From Streptomyces pseudovenezuelae (GTDB taxonomy: Bacteria > Actinomycetota > Actinomycetes > Streptomycetales > Streptomycetaceae): 64,000 nucleotides of DNA. The notes under the pieces were generated by a model that worked only from the letters and a program-made list of their open reading frames with translations, made no database searches and had not been told where the DNA came from. This document shows, one piece after another, positions 32,763-41,169 of this stretch. The stretch's first letter is position 1; the number at the start of each line of letters is the position of its first letter. The stretch lies in the NCBI RefSeq assembly GCF_001513955.1, contig NZ_KQ948147.1, positions 444,532-508,531 of the forward strand. Reading direction: 5' to 3'. The translations under genes and the position numbers were made by a program.

Positions 32763-33551
32763 GTGAGCTTGAGGATCGTTGTCACTGTGAAGTACGTGCC
32801 CGACGCCACCGGCGACCGGCACTTCGCCGATGACCTGACCGTCGACCGGGACGACGTGGACGGTCTGCTCTCCGAGCTCGACGAGTACGCGGTCGAGCAG
32901 GCGCTGCAGATCTCCGAGAACTCCGACGACGACGTCGAGGTCACGGTCCTGACCGTCGGCCCCGAGGACGCCAAGGACGCGCTGCGCAAGGCGCTGTCCA
33001 TGGGCGCCGACAAGGCCATCCACGTCGAGGACGACGACCTGCACGGCACCGACGCCCTCGGCACCTCCCTGGTGCTGGCCAAGGCGATCGAGAAGGCCGG
33101 CTACGACCTGGTGGTCTCCGGCATGGCCTCCACCGACGGCACCATGGGCGTCGTCCCGGCCCTGCTGGCCGAGCGCCTGGGCGTCCCGCAGGTCACCCTG
33201 CTCTCCGAGGTCTCCGTCGAGGACGGCACCGTCAAGGGCCGCCGCGACGGCGACGCCGCCTCGGAGCAGCTGGAGGCCTCCCTCCCGGCCGTCGTCTCCG
33301 TCACCGACCAGTCGGGCGAGGCGCGTTACCCCTCCTTCAAGGGCATCATGGCCGCCAAGAAGAAGCCGGTGGAGTCCTGGGACCTGTCCGACCTGGAGCT
33401 GGAGGCCGGACAGGTCGGCCTGGAGGGCTCCTGGACCACGGTCGACTCCGCGGCGCAGCGTCCGGCCCGCACGGCCGGCACGATCGTCAAGGACGAGGGC
33501 GAGGGCGGCAAGCAGCTCGCCGAGTTCCTCGCGAGCCAGAAGTTCATCTAA
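32763..33551 (+). CDS. etfB: Electron transfer flavoprotein beta subunit
   Basis: This 262-residue subunit binds AMP and, with EtfA, passes electrons from acyl-CoA dehydrogenases to the quinone pool. RIVVTVKYVPD opens the protein, then DEYAVEQALQI, VTVLTVGPEDAKDALRKALSMGADKAIH and VVSGMASTDGTMGVVPALLAERLG. GTG at 32763 has GGAG 7 bases upstream. The etfB and etfA pair with a 72-base gap forms one operon. Confidence 0.96.
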   Translation: MSLRIVVTVKYVPDATGDRHFADDLTVDRDDVDGLLSELDEYAVEQALQISENSDDDVEVTVLTVGPEDAKDALRKALSMGADKAIHVEDDDLHGTDALGTSLVLAKAIEKAGYDLVVSGMASTDGTMGVVPALLAERLGVPQVTLLSEVSVEDGTVKGRRDGDAASEQLEASLPAVVSVTDQSGEARYPSFKGIMAAKKKPVESWDLSDLELEAGQVGLEGSWTTVDSAAQRPARTAGTIVKDEGEGGKQLAEFLASQKFI

Positions 33552-33623
33552 GGGTCACTGGCCCGCCGAGGCTCAACCCCCAACCGCCCCTCAAGCCTTC
33601 GCAATCCGCAGGAGAGCATTCCC

Positions 33624-34586
33624 ATGGCTGAAGTTCTCGTCTACGTCGACCACGTGGACGGTGCCGTCCGCAAGCCCACCCTGGAGCTGCTGACCCTGGC
33701 CCGCCGCGTCGGCGAGCCCGTCGCCGTCGCGCTCGGTGCCGGTGCCGCCGACACCGCCGCCGTCCTGGGCGAGCACGGCGCCGTCAAGGTCCTCACCCAC
33801 GACGCCTCCGAGTACGCCGACTACCTCGTCGTACCCAAGGTGGACGCCCTTCAGGCGGCCGTCGAGGCCGTCTCCCCGGCCGCCGTGCTGGTCCCGTCCT
33901 CCGCCGAGGGCAAGGAGATCGCCGCCCGTCTGGCGCTGCGCATCGGCTCCGGCGTCATCACCGACGCCGTCGACATCGAGGCCGGCGACGAGGGTCCGGT
34001 GGCCACCCAGTCGGTGTTCGCCGCCTCCTTCACCACCAAGTCCCGTGTCTCCAAGGGCACCCCGGTCATCACCGTCAAGCCCAACTCCGCCGCCGTCGAG
34101 GCCGCCCCGGCCGACGCCGCGGTCTCGGAGCTGAGCGTGACCTTCTCCGCGCAGGCCACCGGCACCAGGGTGACCGGCCGCACCCCGCGCGAGTCGACCG
34201 GCCGCCCGGAGCTGACCGAGGCCGCGATCGTGGTCTCCGGCGGCCGCGGCGTCAACGGCGCCGAGAACTTCGCGATCATCGAGGCCCTCGCCGACTCCCT
34301 CGGCGCGGCCGTCGGTGCCTCGCGTGCCGCGGTGGACGCCGGCTGGTACCCGCACACCAACCAGGTCGGCCAGACCGGCAAGTCGGTCTCGCCGCAGCTG
34401 TACATCGCCAACGGCATCTCCGGCGCGATCCAGCACCGCGCGGGCATGCAGACCTCGAAGACGATCGTGGCGGTCAACAAGGACGCCGAGGCCCCGATCT
34501 TCGACCTCGTCGACTACGGCGTCGTCGGCGACCTCTTCGACGTCGTCCCCGCCCTCACCGAGGAGATCAAGACCCGCAAGGGCTGA
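33624..34586 (+). CDS. etfA: Electron transfer flavoprotein alpha subunit
   Basis: This 320-residue FAD-carrying subunit has a variable N-terminal domain (VLVYVDHVDGAVRKPTLELL) and the conserved FAD domain: VVSGGRGVNGAENF, GASRAAVDAGWYPHTNQVGQ, TGKSVSPQLYIANGISGAIQH and VDYGVVGDLFDVVPAL. These are the FAD pyrophosphate and isoalloxazine contacts. Together with EtfB it serves beta-oxidation. A strong hairpin terminator follows. Confidence 0.97.
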   Translation: MAEVLVYVDHVDGAVRKPTLELLTLARRVGEPVAVALGAGAADTAAVLGEHGAVKVLTHDASEYADYLVVPKVDALQAAVEAVSPAAVLVPSSAEGKEIAARLALRIGSGVITDAVDIEAGDEGPVATQSVFAASFTTKSRVSKGTPVITVKPNSAAVEAAPADAAVSELSVTFSAQATGTRVTGRTPRESTGRPELTEAAIVVSGGRGVNGAENFAIIEALADSLGAAVGASRAAVDAGWYPHTNQVGQTGKSVSPQLYIANGISGAIQHRAGMQTSKTIVAVNKDAEAPIFDLVDYGVVGDLFDVVPALTEEIKTRKG

Positions 34587-34603
34587 TCCCGCTCCGGGCG
34601 TAC

Positions 34604-34641
34604 GAGGCCCCCGTGACCGCCGACGCGGTCGCGGGGGCCTC
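34604..34641. terminator. Hairpin terminator between etfA and the EEP gene
   Basis: GAGGCCCCCG (34604-34613) pairs with CGGGGGCCTC (34632-34641), and GACCGC with GCGGTC inside, around CGAC. The result is a long stem between convergent genes. Confidence 0.8.
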
Positions 34642-34644
34642 GGC

Positions 34645-35535
34645 TCATCCCAGGGTCAGCGTGGCCTGCACCGGCAGGTGGTCGCTCGGGAACTGCCCGT
34701 TCATCGCGAAGGTGTTGATGGCGGCCCGGAGCACGGTGGTGCCGGGGGTGGCGAGGATCCAGTCGATGCGCTCGCCGTCGGGGGTGAGGGGCCGGTAGCC
34801 GTGGAAGGTGGCGTACAGCCGGCTGCGTTCGGCGGCCGCGTCCCAGGTGTCGACGAGTCCCGCGGCGAGCAGGGTGTCGTACGCCCGGTTGTCGTGGGCC
34901 GGGGCGTTGAAGTCGCCGGTGACGACGACCGGCAGGGCCCGGTCGAACCCGGCGATCTTCTCGCCGAGGAACTGGGCGGAACGTTCGCGCGCGTACTGCC
35001 CCACATGGTCGAAGTGGGTGTTGAGGACGTAGAACTCGCGGCCGCCGGCGCGGTCGCGGAAGCGGATCCAGGTGACGATCCGGGGGAGCGCGCCGCCCCA
35101 GGTGTTCGAGCCGATGACTCCGGGAGTGTCGGAGAGCCAGTGCGTGTCGTGCTCGACCGGGGCCAGGCGCCGGGTGTCGTAGAAGATCGCCGTGGACTCG
35201 TCGTGGCTGCCGCCCTCCCGGCCGGTGCCGATCCAGTCGTAATGCGCTCCCAGGTCGGAGTGGATGTCGAGCAGCTGCTGGTAGAGGCCTTCCTGGGTGC
35301 CCATCACCGTGGGCGCCTCCTGGCGCAGGAGTTGGCGCATCACCGGGCGGCGGACGGTCCAGCTGTTGGGTTCGGAGGTACTGGCGAAGCGGAGATTGAA
35401 CGTCATGACATCGAGTCGGCGGTGGTGCGGCTTGGCGGCGGAGGCCGGCAGCGTGCCCATCAGCGGCACGGTGACGGCGGCGGCCACGGCGGTTCTCAGG
35501 CCCATGCGACGCGTCATTCTGTGGGTGTCCGACAT
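34645..35535 (-). CDS. Secreted endonuclease/exonuclease/phosphatase family protein
   Basis: This 296-residue protein has an N-terminal signal with twin arginines (MTRRMGLRTAVAAAV), consistent with Tat export, ending near residue 34 (ASAA/KPHH). The EEP fold is shown by DVMTFNLRFAS, TQEGLYQQL, VLNTHFDHVG, VVTGDFNAPAHDNRAY and a final SDHLPVQA. These are the acidic and His residues of the metal site. Substrate could be nucleic acid, phosphoinositide or sphingomyelin. GGAGG lies before the ATG. Confidence 0.9.
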   Translation of the reverse strand: MSDTHRMTRRMGLRTAVAAAVTVPLMGTLPASAAKPHHRRLDVMTFNLRFASTSEPNSWTVRRPVMRQLLRQEAPTVMGTQEGLYQQLLDIHSDLGAHYDWIGTGREGGSHDESTAIFYDTRRLAPVEHDTHWLSDTPGVIGSNTWGGALPRIVTWIRFRDRAGGREFYVLNTHFDHVGQYARERSAQFLGEKIAGFDRALPVVVTGDFNAPAHDNRAYDTLLAAGLVDTWDAAAERSRLYATFHGYRPLTPDGERIDWILATPGTTVLRAAINTFAMNGQFPSDHLPVQATLTLG

Positions 35536-35677
35536 GTTGTTTCCCTCCCGACGGGACAGGATGAATGGTCGAGCCGGAGTGCGGTAGACGGCGTAGGGGT
35601 TCTCGGCACCTTGAATGAACGCGACGGCTCATGCTGTGGACGGGGTGTTGACCCTCGGGAGGCTTCGCGGATAACTT

Positions 35678-35707
35678 CGCTCTACGGATTGTTGATTCCG
35701 TAGAGCG
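35678..35707 (+). promoter_or_regulatory. Perfect 11-bp inverted repeat before the DUF6986 gene
   Basis: CGCTCTACGGA (35678-35688) and TCCGTAGAGCG (35697-35707) are perfect arms with an 8-base spacer, ending 19 bases before the DUF6986 ATG. It overlaps the probable transcription start region. The size fits an IclR- or GntR-type operator; the regulator is not adjacent. Confidence 0.65.
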
Positions 35708-35726
35708 GAAAACAGGAGGGTGTGGG

Positions 35727-37031
35727 ATGGGTCAGGGTCAGCAGGAGCAGGTGTCGACGAGCCTCGCGGGAGCCGTCAGCGAGGAGATCAGCGCCTCCCT
35801 CGCGCCGGTCGACGCCGAACTGGAGCGCCGCTACCCCGGAGACCCCGGCACCCGCCAGCCCGTGCACACCGTCTACGTCCCCGGTGACGTCTTCGCCGCC
35901 GACACCGTCCGCTCCTGGGGCGAGAAGGCCCTCACGGCCCTCGACACGCACGCCCCGGACGCCGCGTCCTTCGCCGCCGTCCTCGGGCTGTCCGCCGAGC
36001 TCGCCGAGCCCGTCTACGCGCGCGTGCGCGCCAAGCTGGAGCACGAGCCGATCGAAGACCTGCGCGTCGACTTCGAGGACGGCTACGGCCCGCGCCCGGA
36101 CGCGGAGGAGGACGAGTCGGCGGCCCGCGCGGCCCGCCTGATCGCCGAGGCGTACGAGAACGGCACGGCGGCGCCGTACATGGGCATCCGCATGAAGTGC
36201 ATGGAGGCGGCCGTCCGGGACCGGGGCATCCGGACCCTCGACGTCTTCCTCAGCGGCCTGATGGCGGCGGGAGGCCTGCCCGAGGGGCTGGTGCTGACCC
36301 TGCCGAAGGTGACCTACGCCGAGCAGGTCACCGCGTTCGCCCGGCTTCTGGAGGCCTTCGAGAAGGCGCACGGCCTGGACGCCGGCCGGCTCGGTTTCGA
36401 GATCCAGATCGAGACCAGCCAGTCCATCCTGGCCACCGACGGCACCGCCACCGTCGCCCGCATGATCCAGGCCGCCGAGGGCCGCGCCACCGGACTGCAC
36501 TACGGCACCTTCGACTACAGCGCCTGCCTCGGGGTCTCCGCCGCCTACCAGGCCAGCGACCACCCCGCGGCCGACCACGCCAAGGCGATCATGCAGGTCG
36601 CGGCCGCGGGCACCGGCGTGCGGGTCTCGGACGGCTCCACGAACGTCCTGCCGGTCGGGCCGACGGCGAAGGTCCACGACGCCTGGCGGCTGCACTACGG
36701 CCTGACGCGCCGCGCCCTGGCCCGCGCCTACTACCAGGGCTGGGACATGCACCCCGGCCACATCCCCACCCGGTACGCGGCCGTGTTCGCCTTCTACCGC
36801 GAGGGCTTCGAGCAGGCCGCCGACCGTCTCGCCCGCTACGCCAACCGGGCCGGCGGCGACGTCATGGACGAGCCCGCGACCGCCAAGGCGCTCAGTGGCT
36901 ACCTGCTGCGCGGTCTCGACTGCGGCGCCCTCGACATCGGCGAGGTCGCACGGCTGACCGGTCTGACCCGGGCCGACCTGGAGAGCTACGCGGTGCCCCG
37001 GCGCGGTGATCTGACCGTCTCCACGCACTAG
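35727..37031 (+). CDS. DUF6986 family, HpcH/HpaI aldolase-citrate-lyase-like protein
   Basis: This 434-residue protein resembles the citrate-lyase beta/HpcH barrel superfamily in its extended DUF6986 form. Acidic and basic active-site motifs are visible: DLRVDFEDGYGPRPDAEED near residue 110, GIRMKCME near 153, LTLPKV, and GFEIQIETSQSIL near 230, where FEDGYG and EIQIE match Mg-binding sites of aldolases. It may cleave or form a C-C bond in a 2-oxo or hydroxy acid, but no substrate is known. AGGAGG lies 10 bases before the ATG. The perfect repeat upstream implies tight regulation. Confidence 0.83.
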   Translation: MGQGQQEQVSTSLAGAVSEEISASLAPVDAELERRYPGDPGTRQPVHTVYVPGDVFAADTVRSWGEKALTALDTHAPDAASFAAVLGLSAELAEPVYARVRAKLEHEPIEDLRVDFEDGYGPRPDAEEDESAARAARLIAEAYENGTAAPYMGIRMKCMEAAVRDRGIRTLDVFLSGLMAAGGLPEGLVLTLPKVTYAEQVTAFARLLEAFEKAHGLDAGRLGFEIQIETSQSILATDGTATVARMIQAAEGRATGLHYGTFDYSACLGVSAAYQASDHPAADHAKAIMQVAAAGTGVRVSDGSTNVLPVGPTAKVHDAWRLHYGLTRRALARAYYQGWDMHPGHIPTRYAAVFAFYREGFEQAADRLARYANRAGGDVMDEPATAKALSGYLLRGLDCGALDIGEVARLTGLTRADLESYAVPRRGDLTVSTH

Positions 37032-37153
37032 TCTTCACGAAGGCGGCGAAGACGTAGCGGCCCTGTCACAGTCGCAACCGCAGGCTGGAGTTGTCCCTCC
37101 TTCCCCGTAGTCTGTACCGCACGCATTGACGTGTTCACAGGAACGGGGCAGCG

Positions 37154-39160
37154 GTGTCTTCGGGGGAGAGCAACGGAAAGGGCCAGGACGAGACCGGTCG
37201 GCTGCTGGCCGGGCGTTATCGGGTCGTGTCCCAGCTCGGGCGCGGCGGCATGGGTGTGGTCTGGCGGGCCGTGGACGAGGTCCTCGGCCGCGAGGTCGCG
37301 GTCAAGGAACTGCGGACCTACTCCGACGCCGACGGCCCCGAACTCGCCGATTTGCGGCTGCGGATGCAGCGCGAGGCGCGCGCGGCGGCCAGGGTCCGCC
37401 ATCCCGGCGTCGTCGCGGTGCACGACGTGGCCGAGGTCGACGGACGCCCGCTGATCGTCATGGAGCTGGTCGAGGGCCCCTCCCTGGACCAGGTGCTGCG
37501 CAAGCAGGGCACTTTCGACCCGCGGGAGGCGGCCGGGATCGGCGCCAAGGTCATGGACGCGCTGGCCGCCGCCCATGGCGCGGGCGTCCTGCACCGGGAC
37601 GTCAAGCCCGGCAACATCCTGCTCGACCGCTCCGGCCGCGTCCTGCTGACCGACTTCGGCATCGCCACCATGGACGACCCGGGCGACGGCTCGGCCACCA
37701 GCCTCACCCGCACCGGCCACCTCGTCGGGTCCCTGGACTACATGGCCCCCGAGCGCGCCCAGGGCGCCGACCCGGGACCGGCCTCCGACGTATGGGCCCT
37801 CGGGGCCACGCTGTACGCGGCCATCGAGGGGGCCTCGCCGTTCCGCCGGACGTCGACGTTCTCCACCCTCACCGCGATCGTCGGCGAACCGCTCCCCGAG
37901 TCCCACCGAGCCGGGCCCCTCGGCCCCGTTCTCCAGCGCCTGCTGGACAAGCGGCCCGAGGCCCGCCCGGGGGCCGAGGAGGCGCGCGAGCTCCTGCAGG
38001 CGGTGGCGGACGGCGCCGAGGCCGGGGCGGACAGCCCCACGACGACCTTGCGGGGTACGGCGGAACCGGCGGGTCGGGCCGAGACCGTGTCCGACGTGCC
38101 GGCGGCGCCGGTGGCGGCGGCCGTTTCCGGGGCGGAGCCGGGATCCGGCTCACAGGCGGCACAGGCGGCACAGGCGACGCGGGGGACCGAGCCGGACGCG
38201 GGGACCGGACAGCCCCGTCAGGACCGGCCGGCCGAGAGTGCCACCGGGCAGCACGGTGCGCCCGGGCAGGGCGAGGCCCCGGCGCCCTGGTGGGTGGGGG
38301 CCGCTTCCCAGGACGATGCCGCGGGCCGGGCCGGCTCGCCGGAGCAGGGCCTCGGTGGCCCGACCCAGGGCAGTGGTCCGGCAGGCGGCCCGGGCGCATC
38401 CGTCGCCCCTCCGGGACCGTCCGCGCACAGCCACGAGGTGTCCCGCGACACGACCCCCATGGCCCCCGCCCGTACGCCCCGCCGCAACAGGCGCGTCCTG
38501 CTCGCCGCCGCGGCCGTCGCGGCCGTTCTCGCGGTGGCCGGCACCGCGGTCTCGCTGATGAACGACTCGGGCAAGGCCGCAGCCGGCGCCCGGCCGACCG
38601 CGTCCGGCACGAGTGAGCCGGCCTCCTCCTCCGCCTCCCCCCGCACCGACGCCGACCATGCGGGCAACGCCGCGCTGACGGACGGGGAGGCCAGGAAGAC
38701 CCCGGGCGCGAAGGACACTCCGGGCGAGGACGGCAGCGCGAAACCCGCGAGCTCCTCCTCCGCGTCCTCCAAGGCGCACCCCCCGGGCAGCGGCTCGGGC
38801 GGCGACGGCTCGGGCGGCAGCGACTCGGGGGACGGCGGTACGACCGGGGACGGCGACCCCAGCACCCCGGCACCGGCCCCGGCCTGCACCGCGATCGGCG
38901 GCGGCAAGTACAACTGCACGGTCTGGAAGACCGCCAAGTCCTACACCGCCTCCGGCGCCGAGGCAGGCGTCCTCAACGCGGGCACCAACTACTTCTACTG
39001 CCAGTCGAACCTGGGCCGCCGCGAGACCTCCGGCGAGTGGACCAACGTCTGGTGGGCGAGGACGGACGACGACAGCGGCAACACCGGCGTCTACGTCAGC
39101 GACGTCTACATCAAGGGCGGGAACAACGACGAGGCGGTGCCGGGACTCCCGGTCTGCTGA
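37154..39160 (+). CDS. PknB-type Ser/Thr protein kinase with extracellular sensor domain
   Basis: This 668-residue receptor kinase has an intracellular kinase domain (residues 20-290): LGRGGMGVVWRA, the Lys in EVAVKELR, HRDVKPGNILL, LTDFGIATM, GSLDYMAPERA and SDVWALGATLYAAIEG. A long Ala/Gly/Ser-rich linker follows, then one membrane helix (about 440-465, RRVLLAAAAVAAVLAVAGTA), a Ser-rich stalk with GSGG-type repeats (about 500-575), and a small extracellular domain with four cysteines (CTAI, YNCTV, FYCQSN, PVC at the end). No PASTA repeats are present, so the ligand is not expected to be muropeptide. Start GTG 37154. The gene converges on the 39106 gene with a 55-base overlap. Confidence 0.93.
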   Translation: MSSGESNGKGQDETGRLLAGRYRVVSQLGRGGMGVVWRAVDEVLGREVAVKELRTYSDADGPELADLRLRMQREARAAARVRHPGVVAVHDVAEVDGRPLIVMELVEGPSLDQVLRKQGTFDPREAAGIGAKVMDALAAAHGAGVLHRDVKPGNILLDRSGRVLLTDFGIATMDDPGDGSATSLTRTGHLVGSLDYMAPERAQGADPGPASDVWALGATLYAAIEGASPFRRTSTFSTLTAIVGEPLPESHRAGPLGPVLQRLLDKRPEARPGAEEARELLQAVADGAEAGADSPTTTLRGTAEPAGRAETVSDVPAAPVAAAVSGAEPGSGSQAAQAAQATRGTEPDAGTGQPRQDRPAESATGQHGAPGQGEAPAPWWVGAASQDDAAGRAGSPEQGLGGPTQGSGPAGGPGASVAPPGPSAHSHEVSRDTTPMAPARTPRRNRRVLLAAAAVAAVLAVAGTAVSLMNDSGKAAAGARPTASGTSEPASSSASPRTDADHAGNAALTDGEARKTPGAKDTPGEDGSAKPASSSSASSKAHPPGSGSGGDGSGGSDSGDGGTTGDGDPSTPAPAPACTAIGGGKYNCTVWKTAKSYTASGAEAGVLNAGTNYFYCQSNLGRRETSGEWTNVWWARTDDDSGNTGVYVSDVYIKGGNNDEAVPGLPVC

Positions 39161-39918
39161 ACCGTCACGTACCGCTCCAGGCCGGACTCCGTGACCCGCT
39201 TCTCGTCGGCGAACAGCCGGGTGCCCGCCTCGCACAGGTGCCGGTCGGCGCGGGCCCGTGCCACGAACTCCTCCGGCGTGACCCCGAACAGCTCCCGCAA
39301 CCGGGCGGATCCCACCAGGAGTTCGGTCAGCAGCTCCCGCTGGCCGGGATGGGTGCGCGGAGCGCCGGTGCCGTCGTGCAGGACGCCGTGGCGGTTGACG
39401 TAGGAATGGACGCCCGGCAGCGTGACGCCGCCCGGCAGTTCGACCCGCACCTCGGGCGCGGGCAGCCAGGCACGCCAGTAGTTGCCGTGCGGCAGGGGCA
39501 CCCCCTCGCTGGCGTCGATCACCGCGAGCTGCTCGGCGTCCAGCCAGATGACGAACAACTCCCTTGCGGTGTACGGCGCTTCGAAGGGCGAGGCGGACAC
39601 GTAACCCATGCGGCTCACGTGCGCGGAGACACCCACGTCGACGCCGGTCACCCGTGCCCTGACCATCGGGATCGGTGAGGTGATCGCGAACTCGGCCATC
39701 TTGTGCCGCAGTTGTCCCGGACTGGCGTTGGAGCCGACCGCGAGGACGGGAGCGCGGTCCTCGTGCCGCCACCGGTCCAGGGGCAGCGACCCGGCAAGGG
39801 GTACGAGCCGGTCACCGTCGAGGAGCGCGGAGTCCGCCGGCCAGGCGCCGGGATACCGCAGCGGGTGGTCGCGAGGAGCCTCGGCCAGGCCGAGTGCGTT
39901 CAGGGTGAAGCCGTCCAT
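39106..39918 (-). CDS. Conserved protein with gamma-glutamylcyclotransferase-like features
   Basis: This 270-residue soluble protein is not confidently recognised. Features are APVLAVGSNASPGQLRHKM near residue 55, reminiscent of the Y-G-S-N nucleotide/glycine loop of gamma-glutamylcyclotransferase-like (GGCT) folds, and VIWLDAEQLAVIDASEGVPL near 130, similar to the LD-x-EQL-x-x-LD-x-EG motif of GGCT proteins. The C-terminal half has helices and a zinc-free fold. It follows the LacI gene by 7 bases on the same strand, so it is probably in its operon. Its last 55 bases are antisense to the kinase end. Confidence 0.65.
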   Translation of the reverse strand: MDGFTLNALGLAEAPRDHPLRYPGAWPADSALLDGDRLVPLAGSLPLDRWRHEDRAPVLAVGSNASPGQLRHKMAEFAITSPIPMVRARVTGVDVGVSAHVSRMGYVSASPFEAPYTARELFVIWLDAEQLAVIDASEGVPLPHGNYWRAWLPAPEVRVELPGGVTLPGVHSYVNRHGVLHDGTGAPRTHPGQRELLTELLVGSARLRELFGVTPEEFVARARADRHLCEAGTRLFADEKRVTESGLERYVTVQQTGSPGTASSLFPPLM

Positions 39919-39925
39919 CGGTCGC

Positions 39926-40975
39926 TCAGTCCGCCGGCGGCAGCTCGCCCGAGCCCCGGGTGATCAGTCGCGTCGGCAGTTCGATCCGCTCCGGCGTCAG
40001 CAAGGTGCCGTCCAGCTGCCGGAACAGCCGCTCGGCCGCAGTCCGCCCCAGCGTCGCCGCGTCCTGGGCGACGACCGTGACGCCCGGCTGGAGCAGATCG
40101 GCGAGTTCGATGTCGTCGAAGCCGACGAGGGCGACTCTGCGGGTGTGCTCGGCGAGGACCCGGATCACGGTGACCGTCACCCGGTTGTTGCCGGTGAAGA
40201 TCGCGGTGACGGGGGAGGGGCCGGAGAGCATCTCCTCGGCCGCCCGGCGCACCCGCTGCGGGTCGGTGACGCCCAGCGACGTCCAGGCGTCCGCCACCTC
40301 GATGCCGGCGTCCTCCATGGCGGCCCGGTATCCGCGCAGCCGCTCGGCGGCCGTGTGGATGCGGGGCATGTCGCCGATGAAGCCGATCCGCCGGTGGCCG
40401 TGGGCGATGAGGTGGGCCACGGCGTCGCGGGCCCCGCCGAAGTTGTCGGAGAGGACCACGTCGGCGTCGATCCGGCCCGCCGGGCGGTCCACGAACACCG
40501 TGGCGACGCCCGCCTTCAGTTCGGGCTCCAGATAACGGTGGTCGTCGCCGGCCGGGATCACCACCAGGCCGTCCACCCGCCGGGCGCACAGGGCCAGTAC
40601 GAGTTCCTGCTCGCGCTCCGGGTCCTCGGCGCTGGAGCCGTTGATGAGCAGGGCGCCGTTGGCCCGGGCCACCTCCTCCACCGCGCGGCTGAGCGGGCCG
40701 TAGAAGGGGTCGGCGAGGTCCTCCAGGACCAGGCCGATGCTGGCGGTACGGCCCTTGCGCAGCACGCGCGCGCTGTCGTTGCGGCGGAAGCCGAGCGCCT
40801 CGATGGCCTCCCGGACCCGGTGTTCCGTCTCGGGGGTGACCCCCGCCTCGCCGTTGACCACACGCGAGACCGTCTTGAGTCCGACGCCGGCTCGCGCGGC
40901 CACGTCCTTCATGGTCGGGCGGTTGCCGTACCGGGTCGTGGCGAGGCGGTCTGCTCGGCTGTGGGTCTCGGGCAC
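39926..40975 (-). CDS. LacI family transcriptional regulator
   Basis: This regulator of about 349 residues has the LacI headpiece TMKDVAARAGVGLKTVSRVVNG near residue 20, then the hinge and a periplasmic-binding-like sugar domain (IGLVLEDLADPFYGPLSRAVEE, DGLVVIPAG, ALVGFDDIELADLL). GTG at 40975 follows AGGAC by 9 bases; ATGs at 41020 and 41050 are alternatives with no ribosome site. The divergent ROK kinase and the GACAACGTTGTC palindrome suggest it controls sugar phosphorylation. Confidence 0.9.
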   Translation of the reverse strand: MPETHSRADRLATTRYGNRPTMKDVAARAGVGLKTVSRVVNGEAGVTPETEHRVREAIEALGFRRNDSARVLRKGRTASIGLVLEDLADPFYGPLSRAVEEVARANGALLINGSSAEDPEREQELVLALCARRVDGLVVIPAGDDHRYLEPELKAGVATVFVDRPAGRIDADVVLSDNFGGARDAVAHLIAHGHRRIGFIGDMPRIHTAAERLRGYRAAMEDAGIEVADAWTSLGVTDPQRVRRAAEEMLSGPSPVTAIFTGNNRVTVTVIRVLAEHTRRVALVGFDDIELADLLQPGVTVVAQDAATLGRTAAERLFRQLDGTLLTPERIELPTRLITRGSGELPPAD

Positions 40976-41058
40976 GATACGGCGTCCTGTCCTGTCGTCG
41001 ACGGGGATGCGCTGGTCCATGATTTTGTATGAGGATGTGGCGTCGAGCATAGAGCCTG

Positions 41059-41070
41059 GACAACGTTGTC
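41059..41070. promoter_or_regulatory. LacI-type operator GACAACGTTGTC
   Basis: A perfect 12-bp palindrome with a CG centre lies between the divergent LacI and ROK genes. This is the classical LacI-family half-site arrangement and a likely autoregulatory operator. Confidence 0.7.
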
Positions 41071-41169
41071 AGATGCGGGAGACACTGTCCATCGCAATCT
41101 GTCGGCCGGCGCCCCACCGCGAGACCGGCCTGTCCATCCCTCACGGTTGACCGGGGAGAACTGACACTG

